The notes under the pieces: model-generated
Told to the model about the DNA's origin: nothing
Database searches by the model: none
The model's input: only the letters and a program-made list of their open reading frames with translations
NCBI GenBank assembly: GCA_036927565.1
Contig: JAYESD010000006.1
Location: forward strand, 107,233,353 to 107,297,352
Source: Tuctoria greenei
Taxonomy: Eukaryota > Streptophyta > Magnoliopsida > Poales > Poaceae
Length of the DNA: 64,000 nt
Direction of reading: 5' to 3'
Program-made: the position numbers and the translations under genes
Shown here: positions 45,028-56,761 of the stretch, in pieces
Numbering within the stretch: the first letter of the stretch is position 1
How the letters are laid out: the number at the start of each line of letters is the position of its first letter

Positions 45028-46275
45028 TTCCACGGAGGTGAGTCTTAAGTAACTTGAAGTGTATGTTATAGAGTCATTGTACAGAGTCGGGTAGTTCCTC
45101 CGGGAGAGCAGCCGGACCTTTCCCGAAAGGTTTGGAAAGCTCATGCAACACTTGATACAGTCTCCGGACTAGAAGTGTAGCTAACTACCCTGGGTTAAAC
45201 GAGAAACCGAACACACTTAGCCTGGTTCCGTACCCTAAGAGTGTACTTGTTTCCCCTGTACCCCGGACCTATAATGAAAGACATCTTCATGTGAAATAGA
45301 CTCCACGTGCATTCATTTTTGCATAAGGCTCGACATTTTTATTTTTCTCTTCCTTGTCTATAACAGAAACGTGCAATTCTTAAGAAATTCTAGTTAGACC
45401 GATTTACGTACGATTCGAGTTGAATTGTCAGATTTTTTAGATTTAAATATCGTATGTGGCTAACTCGCCTGAAAGCCGCCAAGCCATTCTAGGGCCGGAG
45501 TGCGCTATCGACTTAGCCTGGTCAAGCACCCTAAGTACGCCACTATTCCTACATCCCGGCAGGCCAAAGTAAGGTGGGTCCATGGACAATTGGATCTAAA
45601 AGAAAAGACAATTCATCCAATTATACTAAAAATCGTGTTCAACTTGAAATTCTCTTGAGAACCGTAAGCCGCGACGAAGTTATAGATAAGGAACAAATTT
45701 TACTGTTTTTCTTGGCTTAAGTGTGCAGGAAAAATAAACCCAATATTGATGGAGAAAAACCGGAGTTAACCAAGCTCCGACTCCCACCGGCGTTAACTTA
45801 AAGATGGTGAGAAGACTCTATCACCAGAGTCTGTTGCCACCAAGCCAGGCGTGGCAAGGGTCATTGCCGGAGCTACTAAGCTCCGACACCTTGAAGTATT
45901 AACTATCGACACTCAACGTGTTGGTAGAGGCTACTGCCGGAGCTACTAAGCTCCGACGATGGACAGTGCCGGAGCATCTAAGCTCCGACGACTTCAAGGG
46001 ACCTTCACTATCGAGAACTTCGGACCTAAACTATACGAGTTCGAAGCAAATTTGTCTTCAACAAAACTCAACATCCTTTTGGTACATGTCCACAATCAAA
46101 TTGTGCACATCTACCAGGGGGCCAAGTGAAGACAAAGATGTTGAAGACAAAAAATGAAATTCACGAAAAATTGGGGATTTCATTTCATCAGAAGACCGGA
46201 GATTACATCTGGAGACAAGGGATTACAAAATTGAGGAAGAAGAGAAGATACAAATAAAGGCTAAGAAAGATAGTC
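45028..46275 (+). other. E2 noncoding region with AGCTCCGG hairpins
   Basis: Counterpart of 26928-28175. GCCGGAGCTACTAAGCTCCG hairpins occur at about 45867 and 45936, with a variant at 45968. No gene seen. Confidence 0.6.
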
Positions 46276-49200
46276 CTAGACCCTATGGAAGAACTCAGCG
46301 ACCTTCTGAGCGACCTCCGACACGCTGGCTCGGGTAGCTTCGCCTTCTCCTTCGACGGGGCCTTCAAGCACCGGGTCCAGAGAGAATTGAGGGTTCCGGC
46401 TAGTGTAACACGTCAACACATACTCTGTGACGTTCCTAGCCAGGGATTGCCCCTCGACCTCCAGCTGGTCCGCGATGACGTCGCCCACCTTGGAGAGCTT
46501 GCTGCCCGCAGCGCTCAACGCTTGCAACGCAAGGTCCGGCTCCGGCTCCGGGTCATCCGGGAGCACGGGGCTGAAACCCATCAGCGCTAGCGCATCATCG
46601 GCCTTGCTCAGGAACTCCCAAATTTGCAGGGAGTCCGTCTTCCTCAGGCCCTTCATCTCTTCCAGGGACCTCCGGGCCGTCGCCAGCTCCGAATTCTCGC
46701 GGGAAAGACGCTCGACTTCTTTGGCGTTTTGCTGAATCTTCGCAGCAACCCGCTTCTCAAGTCTTCCGAGCTCCTCCTCCCGGAGGTGGATCTTGTTCCG
46801 GCGGTCGACCAGGTCTTTCTCCCTAGCCTCTATTTTCTTCTCCCGGGCGACAATGGCACACTCGTACTCGTAGAGTTCCTGCCCCCGCACCCAGGTCTTC
46901 TCCTCCTCCTCGAGGCAGCGCTCTTCCAATTTTTTAGCGCGCTCCTCGAGGCCCTTGTCCGCCAGAGCTGTCTTCTCGGCGAGCTCTTCTTCACGTCGCA
47001 AGACGTCATCCCGTAGCTCCAGGAGTTTTTGCTCCTCATCCTCGAGCCGCTTTTCCCTTCCCTCAAGTGCCTCTCGGCGCTTGATGAGTGCGGTACTGAT
47101 GGCCTCGAGTTGATCGAACCGAGCGTTGGCTGCATCATTAGCAGCCTTAGCTTGGTCATGGTACTCCCGAGATTGGGCGTCGTTGTGAGTCATGCTCTCC
47201 CTCTCGTCCAGCATCTCACCCCAGAGCTCCAGGCGGACCTTCTCCCGCCTGATCCATTCCTTGTCCTCAGCAATCCTCGACTGCGCCAGCTTGGTCTCGA
47301 ATTGGAGTCGATTACGCCACCTCCTAAGGGTTTGGCGCTCCTCTTCAAGAACCTTGCTGTCGTGGAAGAAGGCTAGTTGGACTTGGCGTAGACTGGAGCA
47401 AGCGTTGTCGATGGACATCGACAGCGAGATGGGCTCCGGACCTTCTGGGGCCTCCTCCGCTGGTTCCAGCGGGTCTTCATTTACAAAAATTGGGTCCCAC
47501 TCTACGAGAGCGGAACCCCGAGCTTCCAAGGCACTAGGGCACTCCTCCGGGATGGCCTCAGTCGCCACCGAAGAAGGTCCCGCCACCAAATCTTCATTCG
47601 CCCCCTCAGGCTGGGGGCCGGCAACTTCGTTCAGGCACTCTGGCTCCGCCACGGGTACCATCGACGTCGTCGCCTCCACTGGCTCCGGCCGGGATGCTTC
47701 TTCTGAGGGAGGCTCAAGCTCCCTCGCCTCTTCGACCACCGGCTCTGCAGCCGGCGCTTCCACAATCACCGGCTCTGCAGCCGGCGCTCCAATAGCTACC
47801 GGCTCTGCGACCGAAGCTTCGGAAGTAACCGGCTCAATTGCCGGAACCACTTCAACTTCCGGCTCGCACGCCGGGGCTTCAGCTACCTCCGGCTCAACCG
47901 CCGGGGCTTCAGCACTTTCCGGCTCCGAAGCCGGGACCTCTACTTCCTCCGACTCAACAGCCGGAGCATCTACTTCTGCAGCACCAGGGCCCGGAGCTTC
48001 AACCTCCGGAGCGGGTGCCGCTGGCGCATCTTCAATCCCGTGGTCCGGCGCTACCACGGGAACTTCTGGAGACGAGTCGAGGTCCATGACCACGACAGCC
48101 GGCGCCGGAGCTGTCGCAGCCTCCGCCTGGGGCGGCACCGGGGCTAGAGCAGAAGCCCTCGCAGCCTCAGACACTGTGGCTGAGGGCGGGGCTTCACTCC
48201 CCTTCTTGGGAACGCTGCAGATGAAGAATGAAGAAATTGAGCAAACAGATGCTATAATTAAAAGTTAATTGAGGTAAGCAAGAAAAATTACCTTGGGAGG
48301 CTCACGTACCAGCTTGCGCGGAACCTCTTTCCCGGACGTTCCGGGCTGGCCACGGTCGGCGTAGGAGCTCCGGGAGGACTCCCAGGACTTGCCGTAGCCG
48401 CGGGCGTTTCCCGGGTCGGAGCTCTCCTTGACCGGGAGGAACTCCTAGACCTGGAGGCCCTCACCGCTTCTCGAACCGGAGTCGCCTGTCCGGAGCTGGC
48501 ACCTCCGGAGGGACCCATCACGGGGACAGCCGCACTCCGGGAGGATCCCACCGCCGGAACAGTAGCGCTCCGAAAAGACCCCACCACGGGGACAGACGCT
48601 GCAGCGGCGGAGGATCTTCCTTCCTGAGGACGGGGAACTGGCGGGGAAGTAGCAAGCCCGACGGACCTTCCGTCAACATGTCGCAGCTTCCTCTTCCGGT
48701 TCTCCGGCTCTTCCGCCAGCTCCTTGCCCTTGCCGGTGACCTCAGCTCTTGGCTGAGAGACAGGGGTGGAGCCGCCTTCCGACAACCCGGGAATCGCCAA
48801 CCGGGCAGTCGATCTTCTCTCGACGACGCCAAGGTCGTCAAGCGCGGGCATCTTCCGCCGGAGCTCCCTGCTGAACTCAACTTCCACGTTCAGGGGGAGG
48901 AAAGCCGGCGGCGGAGTCAAGTACTCTCCGTCAACATCGATGCCGTGCTGGAATTTCTTGAGGTGAAACTCCAAGGACTTCCCCACCATGCTGGACTTCA
49001 ACCCGGTCTCGACCCGGTCCTCGTCCATCACGCTGTTGAGGGCCCATGCGAGCTTCTCCCTCCTCTTCAGCGGTGCCCACCTGTTGGACAGGAAGTTGCA
49101 GAACACCGCCTGGGGAGTCAGTCCTCCCTCCACACATTGGCGGATCCTGGACAGGATGGGGTCGAAAGCTGCCGCCAGCACCGGAACTTCGCTCCACACC

Positions 49201-49742
49201 GACGTGTCAATGCCGGGCAGACCGTCTGGCAGCTCCAACCGCTCGTGCTCCTCCACCCGGACGACTACCCAATCTTTCTTCCAGTCATCCCACTTCCCGG
49301 AAGGGAACGACCGGAGGTACTTGAACGGGCACTTCTTGCGCTTCACAAAGTAGTAGAAGCCAAGGTACTCGTCACTTCGGCCGGTGGTTTGGACGGTGAA
49401 GAAGGTGCGGAAGAGCTCGATGCAAGGAGGGATGCCCACCCACATCTCGCAGAAGTGGACAAAGATGGACACAAGGAGGAGGGAGTGAGGGCCAAGGTGG
49501 TATAGCTGCAGACCATAGAAGTCCAGCAGCATCAAGAAGAAGGAAGAAAACGGTGGGATCAGCCCCACCATGGCGTACGATGAAAAGTACACCATTTCGC
49601 CGGAGTGCTCCTTTTTAAAGGGAAGCTCCCCGCCGGCGCGGACTGAACGGTTGAAGAAGTCCGACGACCACCCCATGAGGGCTCGTACCTTCTTCAGATC
49701 GCTCTCCGTCTTCAAACGACTCTCACGCAGACCCAACTCCAT
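46276..49742 (-). CDS. E2 antisense two-exon gene, PF04195-like ('putative gypsy-type transposon') coiled-coil protein
   Basis: Exon 1 is 49742-48292, the intron 48291-48215 (77 nt, GTAATT...CTGCAG) and exon 2 48214-46276, giving about 1129 residues with no stop. The start is the first ATG (MELGLRESRL); the frame upstream is open only through a GTG. Residues about 50-270 match the family I know as PF04195, with 'IPPFSSFFLMLLDFYGLQL' and 'IFVHFCEMWVGIPP'. A Ser/Arg-rich low-complexity region follows. Exon 2 starts with Ala/Pro/Glu repeats ('AEAPAVEPEVAEAP'), then a long charged coiled coil (about 765-1010) and a conserved tail. Antisense ORFs at this position are known in Tat-lineage elements; their function is unknown. 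Transcription would run from beside the 3' LTR toward pol. Confidence 0.8.
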
Positions 49743-50272
49743 CGCAGCACAGCTAGGCGAGAGAAGAGAAGCAAAGCACGAGTTGGGAGTTTGAGCGCAA
49801 GAACAGATGGAAAGCGTAAAGAACTCCCGACGGTGCACTTTCCTTCTTAAGTAAGCCCTCGCAACGCTTGGATGGAAACTGCAGGGGAGTCAAGCATACT
49901 ATTCAAGAATTCAACCCAGCCGATGACAAGAGGGCCCGGGACCACCCTGACGATCGAGTCGAGGCTCTTACCCAGGCGAACAGTTGTCATCACGAGGCGG
50001 GAAACCCAAAGGCGGCGGACTGACAAGGCGCGCGGAACCGATACGGTTTTCGTATCGGGAACCGACGACCTTCAATTGCGAGAGATCCGCACGTCAAAGA
50101 TCTTATCTGCCGCCTGAGGTGCGCCACGCGTCGGGACTCAACCGTAAAGCCCCGCCAAAGGCACCTCCGAAGACCCTTGAAGACCCAGTTCAAGAGTCGC
50201 AAGTGTGGACCCATCTCCGGCGGAATGACTTCATCCCGTTAGCCTTCCCCGGAGGTAGGTCCAGGGGGCCAC
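49743..50272 (+). other. E2 region between antisense gene and 3' LTR, with polypurine tract
   Basis: Same as 31646-32175 in E1. GGAGGTAGGTCCAGGGGG lies just before the 3' LTR. Confidence 0.6.
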
Positions 50273-51107
50273 TGTCGGTACCCTAAAAACCATACACCCC
50301 CTGAGGTTACAAAGATCTCAAGGGAAGGACATCCACTCAAATTGAAGACCCTCGGGGGCCCACTCGCCAGACGTGACCGGACCCGCTTCTCCAACATGGT
50401 TAACCTCTAGGTTGCCACGTGTACTGACAGACCAGAGTTATTACCCACAAGGGTGAAGCTCCGGGCTAGGTACTGAAACGGCACCTCCGGAGGTAACCCC
50501 TGACCGAGAGAAGCTCCGGACCTGACACGTGCCAGGCCACCCCGGAGCTTCCCGCTTCTCCCAAGCAAGCTCCGGAGCTGCCACGTGTCCATACGTCGGA
50601 GCTAGCTGCTTAAAACCCCCGGGAGACGTTGTAACGGCTCCGGATCTCCAAAGGACAGCCGCAGACTTCAAGACCCGATTAATTACCATTAATTCCACGT
50701 TAATGATAATTAATCGGACGATCTTAACACCTGTAACGGCACTGTCGGAGCCGTTACAGGGTTATTAACAACAATTAATCTCGTGTATCAATACTAATAA
50801 CCGCCAGGGCCACATGTCGGGCCAGGCTGACTTGTAACGGTTTGTCCTTATGTTATAAAAGGACAAACCGACGATACACGAGGGGAGAACTCTTGAACTC
50901 TCTGAAGCTCACAAGTTAATACAACACACACACACACACCCGTGGAGTAGGGTATTACGCTCAGGCGGCCCGAACCACGTAAACCACTGTGTCACTCGTG
51001 CCCAATCGCGTTTCACCTACTTGAGTCTCCGCGCGCCCCAAACCGAACCACAAACTCCTTCCACACTTTCATAGTGTCAGGGGATCTGCCGACTCCAACA
51101 GTCGACA
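50273..51107 (+). repeat. E2 3' LTR (835 bp)
   Basis: Differs by eye from the E2 5' LTR only where the AC run lacks the T. Followed by AACAC. Confidence 0.95.
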
Positions 51108-51479
51108 AACACGAATTAATAAGACATGCAATTATGCCTTTGATGAGGAACCAACATGTTGTCCTCACTGCATTGGACGAGGCATACTGAACTGCAATAC
51201 AAAGCCACCTTGAGGGAAGAAATGCATAAAGTAAAGATATTCAGTTAATGAATTTAACACATATATGGTAAGGAGTATACTACCTTGAGTAAAATAGACA
51301 AATGTACCTACGATATCATATTGAACTGAGATTTTTGCGGCATATCGAATTGAGAATTGGTGTTACCTTGACTCAAGAACTGCATAAGTAAATTATTTGT
51401 AAGATCTTAAGTAGAACAATTTTTAAAATTGAATAAATTGTTTAATTGGTAAGATTACATGTTACTTGTACCATATACA
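51108..51479. other. CACTA-internal noncoding sequence right of E2
   Basis: AT-rich, with no recognisable coding region. It is probably 3' sequence of the TNPA-like gene, separated from 38187 by E2. Confidence 0.4.
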
Positions 51480-53200
51480 GATATTGCATCTGTTGTTGCT
51501 GTTGCAGCTACATCTGCATCTACTCTCGAGTGCGTCTCAGTTCTTCTCTTAATTCATCTGCCTCCGCAATAGACCAAAACTGACTAGAACTAGCGCTAGA
51601 GGACCGTCGTCTAACATAAGCCTCGTGCTCCACATACCCGTCAGCCAATACAAGTCTAAAGAAAAAAATGTGAAGAATCAACAATCGTTAACATATAAAC
51701 CATCATTATTTCTGCACATACCTTCCACGTGGTACACAACTTCGTATGCTGCACCTACATCCAATGGCGCTCTTACGAAATCCACATCACCTCTATGAGT
51801 TTTTCTGAAATACTCAACATATTTTGCTTGCGGGAATAGATTTAGTTCACAAATAAATGTAATAAAAGATAATTTGACTTCATGGACAGATGTAACAAGC
51901 ACTCAACAAACTTACCACTTCATGCTTTGCCGTCTCGTCGCACAACTGCTCCGACCGATTTGGGTATGTGCCTTTATGCCCCTTGTGGTAAACCTCAAGA
52001 AAAGTAGGAGTGACACCGGTTTCAGCTTCCTGCAATACCAAAGTCTAACACTTCATCAATACAATTTTTTGAAGCAATCTAAAATAATTGTAATAGTTCA
52101 TATCATTCTTTGTGCCATCCGCGCGTGTCCATCTGCCCCATAATGTTGCATTCTAGTCTTGCTCTTCTAGTTTCTTCTATTTATATTTGAAACACTTCTG
52201 AACTCTTTTGATGCATAGTACTCCCATAGCCACTCCCAAGCTTCAATACTCGGACGAATCCAATCCACACTGCTCTGCAAGTACTCCTCCTTGATCAGGT
52301 GAATTTTAGCTGCTTACTTGTTGGTCATGGGCTGCACAAGCTAGTCTTGAAATACACGATCACAGCTTTGACCCATGCATTAGAGAAGGAGTCCTTACGT
52401 CTTCTTGCTGACATCTCAAAAACGGCCCTCACATATGGTCCACTTACACTCTATCCCAAGAAAAATAAACCCTGCATAGAAACAACAATTAATATCAACT
52501 GAAGTAAGATGCAACATAATTTAAACAATTAAAACAAATTTACTCAAAACATCTCCCAAACTCTGTCCTAACAAGTACCCGAACTGCCATACACTTTCAG
52601 AACATAGTTATCCCATTTAGGCGCAGCAATTCGTTTACCACCTGCTAGAACCATCCCCAAAAAACAAAAAAATGGATGACATTTCCAAACTCCATGTTAA
52701 CAACTCATCGATGCCCCTTGTCATTCCATCCAGACTCGATCCAGCACCTAGTACCCTTCTATAACCGTTCACTCATCCATGCTTTTACTTGGATTACATA
52801 AAAGGTGCTTCCGCAGCCTGTACAAATGACATTAGTTAGTTGACAAGAAAACCAATATAAAATATAGCTTATAAAATAATTCGAAAAGAGTACCTGAATG
52901 GGCATTGATCAGTCTGCCCCAATCTTGCATCATTTATCTTTGACGCTATCGCCTACCTTGCATCTTAATCCGGATCATCTTCTTTGTCATAGCCGCCCTC
53001 TTCATCACCCTCCAAACCAGCCTCAAAGAAGGACGGCCCAAAGGTCTGCTCCATCGTGCCTTCTCCTGAGCCTCCTCCCTTCTCCTCAGCCTGCTCCTGA
53101 GCCTCCTTTGTGACCTGTGTGGGACTCGAACCTCATGCTGGCTGGCTCGATGTCTGCTCTGCCACACACCCAATGAGCTACATCTACCTCTTTGCATTCA
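51480..53200 (-). pseudogene. CACTA second ORF (Transposase_24/TNPA-like), heavily decayed
   Basis: Minus-strand fragments in changing frames. Near 53060-52960 is an acidic N-terminal segment ending in 'EEGGYDKEDDPD'. Near 52430-52360 is 'EMSARRRKDSF'. Near 52260-51900 is a run resembling 'WEWLWEYYASKEF', 'QHYGADGHARMA' and a 'GIKAHTQIG' segment, the usual order of plant Transposase_24-type ORFs (a W-x-L...Y block, then H-x-G-A/S-x-G/S). Stops and frameshifts are frequent. A small frame at 51902-51678 may be its C-terminal continuation. It lies downstream of TNP2 on the same strand, as in En/Spm elements. Confidence 0.5.
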
Positions 53201-53541
53201 TGGCAATGCCCTAAAAATGCAAATTAACCTGTAACAAATAGTAAATAGCTTATTATGACATTGAAATGTATTTAAAAATAAAACAATACCTAAAACACGG
53301 ATGTGTGAACCGAACCACTACTAGGCTAAGATGTGAAGGAAGTACCATTGTGCTTCTTACCATTTTTTAAATGCTTCCACGTGTGCATATGCACAAATTT
53401 CAAAATAATGATTAGTATACGAGAATATAAAACAATAACAAATAAATGGTAAAGACTAAAAATTGTTCAAAATAAGAATTAAAATCTCAAAGAATGCGTA
53501 CAATAAAAATAAAAAATCATCAACATCAGGATCTGCTTTTG
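53201..53541. other. spacer between the two CACTA ORFs
   Basis: AT-rich, with no motif recognised. Confidence 0.4.
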
Positions 53542-56500
53542 TCACACATGCATGAAGATGTTCATGTCTCTCTTCTTCTTCCATCTCTTCTTCAAACTCC
53601 TGTCCTTCACTCTCTTGCTCAAATTGTCTTGTTCTTCAATAATTGTTTTTTGCTTTCCAATATTCCTTTGTGATTGCCGAAAACGTTTTCTTGAAGGGTC
53701 GGCTTGTTCTTCAAGCATTAACTCTAGAGTACCACTAGCTATTGAGTGAGGATAACTTAAATAGTACACATATTCCACTTGATGTGCAAGTACAACATTG
53801 TTTTTATGGGATGTATACCGTGAGTTATGGTTGACCTCCACCATTCCAAAATCATCCACTCGCGTGCTCAATGTCAGATCAAACCATTAACAATCGAAAA
53901 ACACAAGCTTCAGTTCTTTCGGACTCCCAAATGTGTACTCAATTATTTTTTGAAAGACACTATAGTATTCATTCACTTCTCCACTACCCTTCGCGGTCGT
54001 TAAATACACTCCACTATTTGATGTGGCTGGAAGTAAATGATTTGCTTCTAAACTTGCCATTCAAAAACGGTATTCGTTGATGATGTATTGGTTAAATTCC
54101 CTTGCCTTCAATTGACCATGCGACATCTGTCGTGAGTCATCGAAGATGTTGTCCTCCTTCATACACTACATATACAACAATATCCAAAGTTAGCATCTTA
54201 TAATAAACAAATGAACTATGAATGAAATAAAGGATGGTTAGAAAAATTACATGCCACGGAACCAGTTCATGAGGTTTGGACCACCTTTTATGCCATGCTG
54301 ATGTAGATTATCCAATTGACTTTGCGTAGGTCTTCGAGAAGATGTCCAATACAGCTTCTCAAACACTTAAAAATATGGTAACACTTCTTCCATGTTGAAA
54401 AACATGTCAAGCATGGTGTAGCTCCCCTCTTGCTCCAAAATATAATGAGAATTAGCAACACCAACACCTTTACCCTGTCAATGAAAAATCTTAAGCTCAA
54501 TCATAGGTTGCTCTTTTACATCATGATGTCATGTCATAGATGCATTCGCATTCTCGGCACGTGAGCAAAATTGCTAGAAAAGTTTGTAATCTCTTCAGCT
54601 GCAAACGCCTCTACAATACACCCCTCAACTCTTGCCTTGTTGCTCACTGTAGCTCTAAGTTTTTTCAATTCTTTCTTGACTATACATCCACCTAAAGTGT
54701 GAGGTCTTGCTACCAACACTTCATAAGGCAAATGCACCAGCAAATGTTGCATAACATTCATAAATCCAGACGGAAAGACTTTTTCCATCTTACATAAAAG
54801 CACAACGATTTATTTCTCCCACCACCGCATCATCTTTTTCGACACTTTCTTAGCACATATATGCCTATAAAAGTAGGTAAGTTCAACAAATATCTTTCAT
54901 AAATCAGGTTTGAAGTAGTCTCAAAACATTACCGGTACAAGTCTTTCAATCATTATATGGTAATCATGACTCTTTAGCCCATTCAATTTACCAGTGTTGA
55001 GATTAACACATCGCTTTATGTTAGCTGCATAGCGGTCTCAGACTTCAATGTTTTCAACCAACTAAGTATTTGCTTTCTTCTTCTGGCTTGACATAGTATG
55101 GAGCTCATGGCCAACTTTCATTTCAACTTGCATTTGTTCTAATCTCAAAACAAGAATGATCACAAAGATTAGCTAAATCTTTCCTTGCATTGAAATTATC
55201 TTTGGTTTGACCAATACAATCAAAACACATGCTTATGATGCTTTTAGCAACACTATGCTCCTGGTGCATTAAATCTATGTTGTGCGGTAAAAGCAATGCC
55301 TTTGTGTATGGTAGATCCCAAAGAAAAAGAAATATGAGCCCAGTTATGTTCTTAATCATACCCTTTGAAACCATCTTCTACGGACTCTTTTAACTTTACA
55401 TGTCATGCCATTTTTTGTTCACTTGTCAATCGTCGAGGTGATCCTTTTGTAACTGTTATGCCTTTCCGTAGTGATTATGTATCGCTCTTGAAAGGATGGT
55501 TTGAAGGAAGGAATCATGGATGACAATCAAAGAAGCTGACTTTTTTTCTGTACTTCAGCCTAATGGCATCAGTGTCACCCATACATATGGGTCAATACAA
55601 TTGTTCGTGGACACACCAACTAGCCCAAATGCCATATGCCAAAAAATCATGATTGACCAAAGATACACGGCACGTAAGTCAAATCCACATTTCAGATGAC
55701 TGTCATATGCCTTTACACCTTGCCACAGCTCTTGCAACTCTTCAATCAACGGCTGCATATACACATTGATTTTATTCCTTGGATGTTTAGAGCCAGAAAT
55801 GACTGCCGCAAGTAATATGTATCCTTCTTTCATGCACATGTTGGCAGGCATATTGTAGGGTATGATAAAAATAGGCCAACAAAAGTATGGGATGTTACTA
55901 GTACTCAAAGGAGTGAAACCATCTATTGAGAACCCAAAACGAACATTTTTGGGATCTCTTGCAAACTTCGAATCAAAACGGTCTAGAGCCTTCCAAGCCG
56001 TGCCATCCGAAGGATGCGCCATAACATCTTTGTCATCACTTCACGTATCCCTTCAGAATGCCACCTCATCAGCTTTGTTGTAACTATTTAATCCTTGACG
56101 TGATAGGCATGTACCGAAGTTGTTTGATCGATACTTTTATAGTTATTTGCTCTCCATCATCACTCAGAACCTCCATATATTTAGATGTATTGCAATGCAT
56201 ACAATAAGTATAGTTTTTGTGTTCCTTCCAAAATAGCATGCAATTATTCTCTCACACATCAATCTTCTCATAATTTATGCCCAGACCAGCAAAAAGCTTC
56301 TTAGATTGATATAGATCTTTTGGCATCTTATGAATTGACAGAAGGAGATCACTGATCAGCTTCAATATACCATTGTATCAATTGTTCGCGAAATTGTACT
56401 TGGACTTCATCGCCCTCATGCACTTTTTCATTTGAGGTGGCAAGAAGCATGTACACTTCTACACCTCCTCCGGCGGTGACTTCTCTTCTTACTCTCTACC

Positions 56501-56761
56501 AACGTTCGCTATCATCTCATCCATCCGATCTTCATCCTCATTTCTGTACGACTCATTGGCATGCTCCATCTACTCATGCTTGCACCACACCAGGTAGTCA
56601 AGCATAAATTCGCGCTTGCAAAGATGCAGATCCGTTTCAGACTTATCTTTACGTCGATAATTCAGACACTTGCTACACGGATACTTCACAACACGAGCAT
56701 CACTAGCAAATACATGGTTCACGAAAACATTTGCGATATGAGGCCATTTCATAGTGTGCAC
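53542..56761 (-). pseudogene. CACTA transposase TNP2, decayed
   Basis: Blocks on the minus strand in the normal TNP2 order. 56761-56570 is Transpos_assoc-like ('YPCSKCLNYRRKDKSETD'). 56022-55555 is the core start ('FGFSIDGFTPLS', 'IIPYNMPANMCMKEGY'). 55374-55123 carries 'LLLPHNIDLMHQEHSVAKS', the conserved HNxDxMH block. 54803-54534 is DUF4218-like ('HLLVHLPYEV', 'EEITNFSSNFA'). 53871-53542 is DUF4216-like ('DDFGMVEVNHNSRY'). Gaps between blocks hold stops and frame changes, so no full transposase can be made. It is more decayed than the copy at 11571-15149 and of a different subfamily, judging by the core sequence. Confidence 0.8.

Larger units (their letters stand above)
38193..51107 (+). 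mobile_element. E2: full-length Tat-lineage Ty3/Gypsy retrotransposon, 12.9 kb
   Basis: Same family and layout as E1, differing by scattered single bases. LTRs are 835 bp each and differ by eye at one site (T/C in the AC run). The 5-bp duplication AACAC flanks it (38188-38192 and 51108-51112). The only coding lesions seen are a TGA in gag and the shared TAG between protease and RT; pol and the antisense gene are open. One substitution in 835 bp, at the commonly used grass LTR rate of 1.3e-8 per site per year, suggests an insertion within roughly the last 0.1 million years. It lies inside the CACTA element. Confidence 0.96.

Noticed and set aside
47192..48268. 358-codon Ser/Gly/Ala-rich plus-strand ORF (also 29095-30171 in E1)
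   Set aside because: It is the complement of the antisense gene's exon 2; its repeats mirror the Ala/Pro/Glu repeats and it has no family motif.
48678..49505. 275-codon plus-strand ORF (also 30581-31408 in E1)
   Set aside because: Shadow of exon 1 of the antisense gene, which carries the recognisable PF04195-like motifs.
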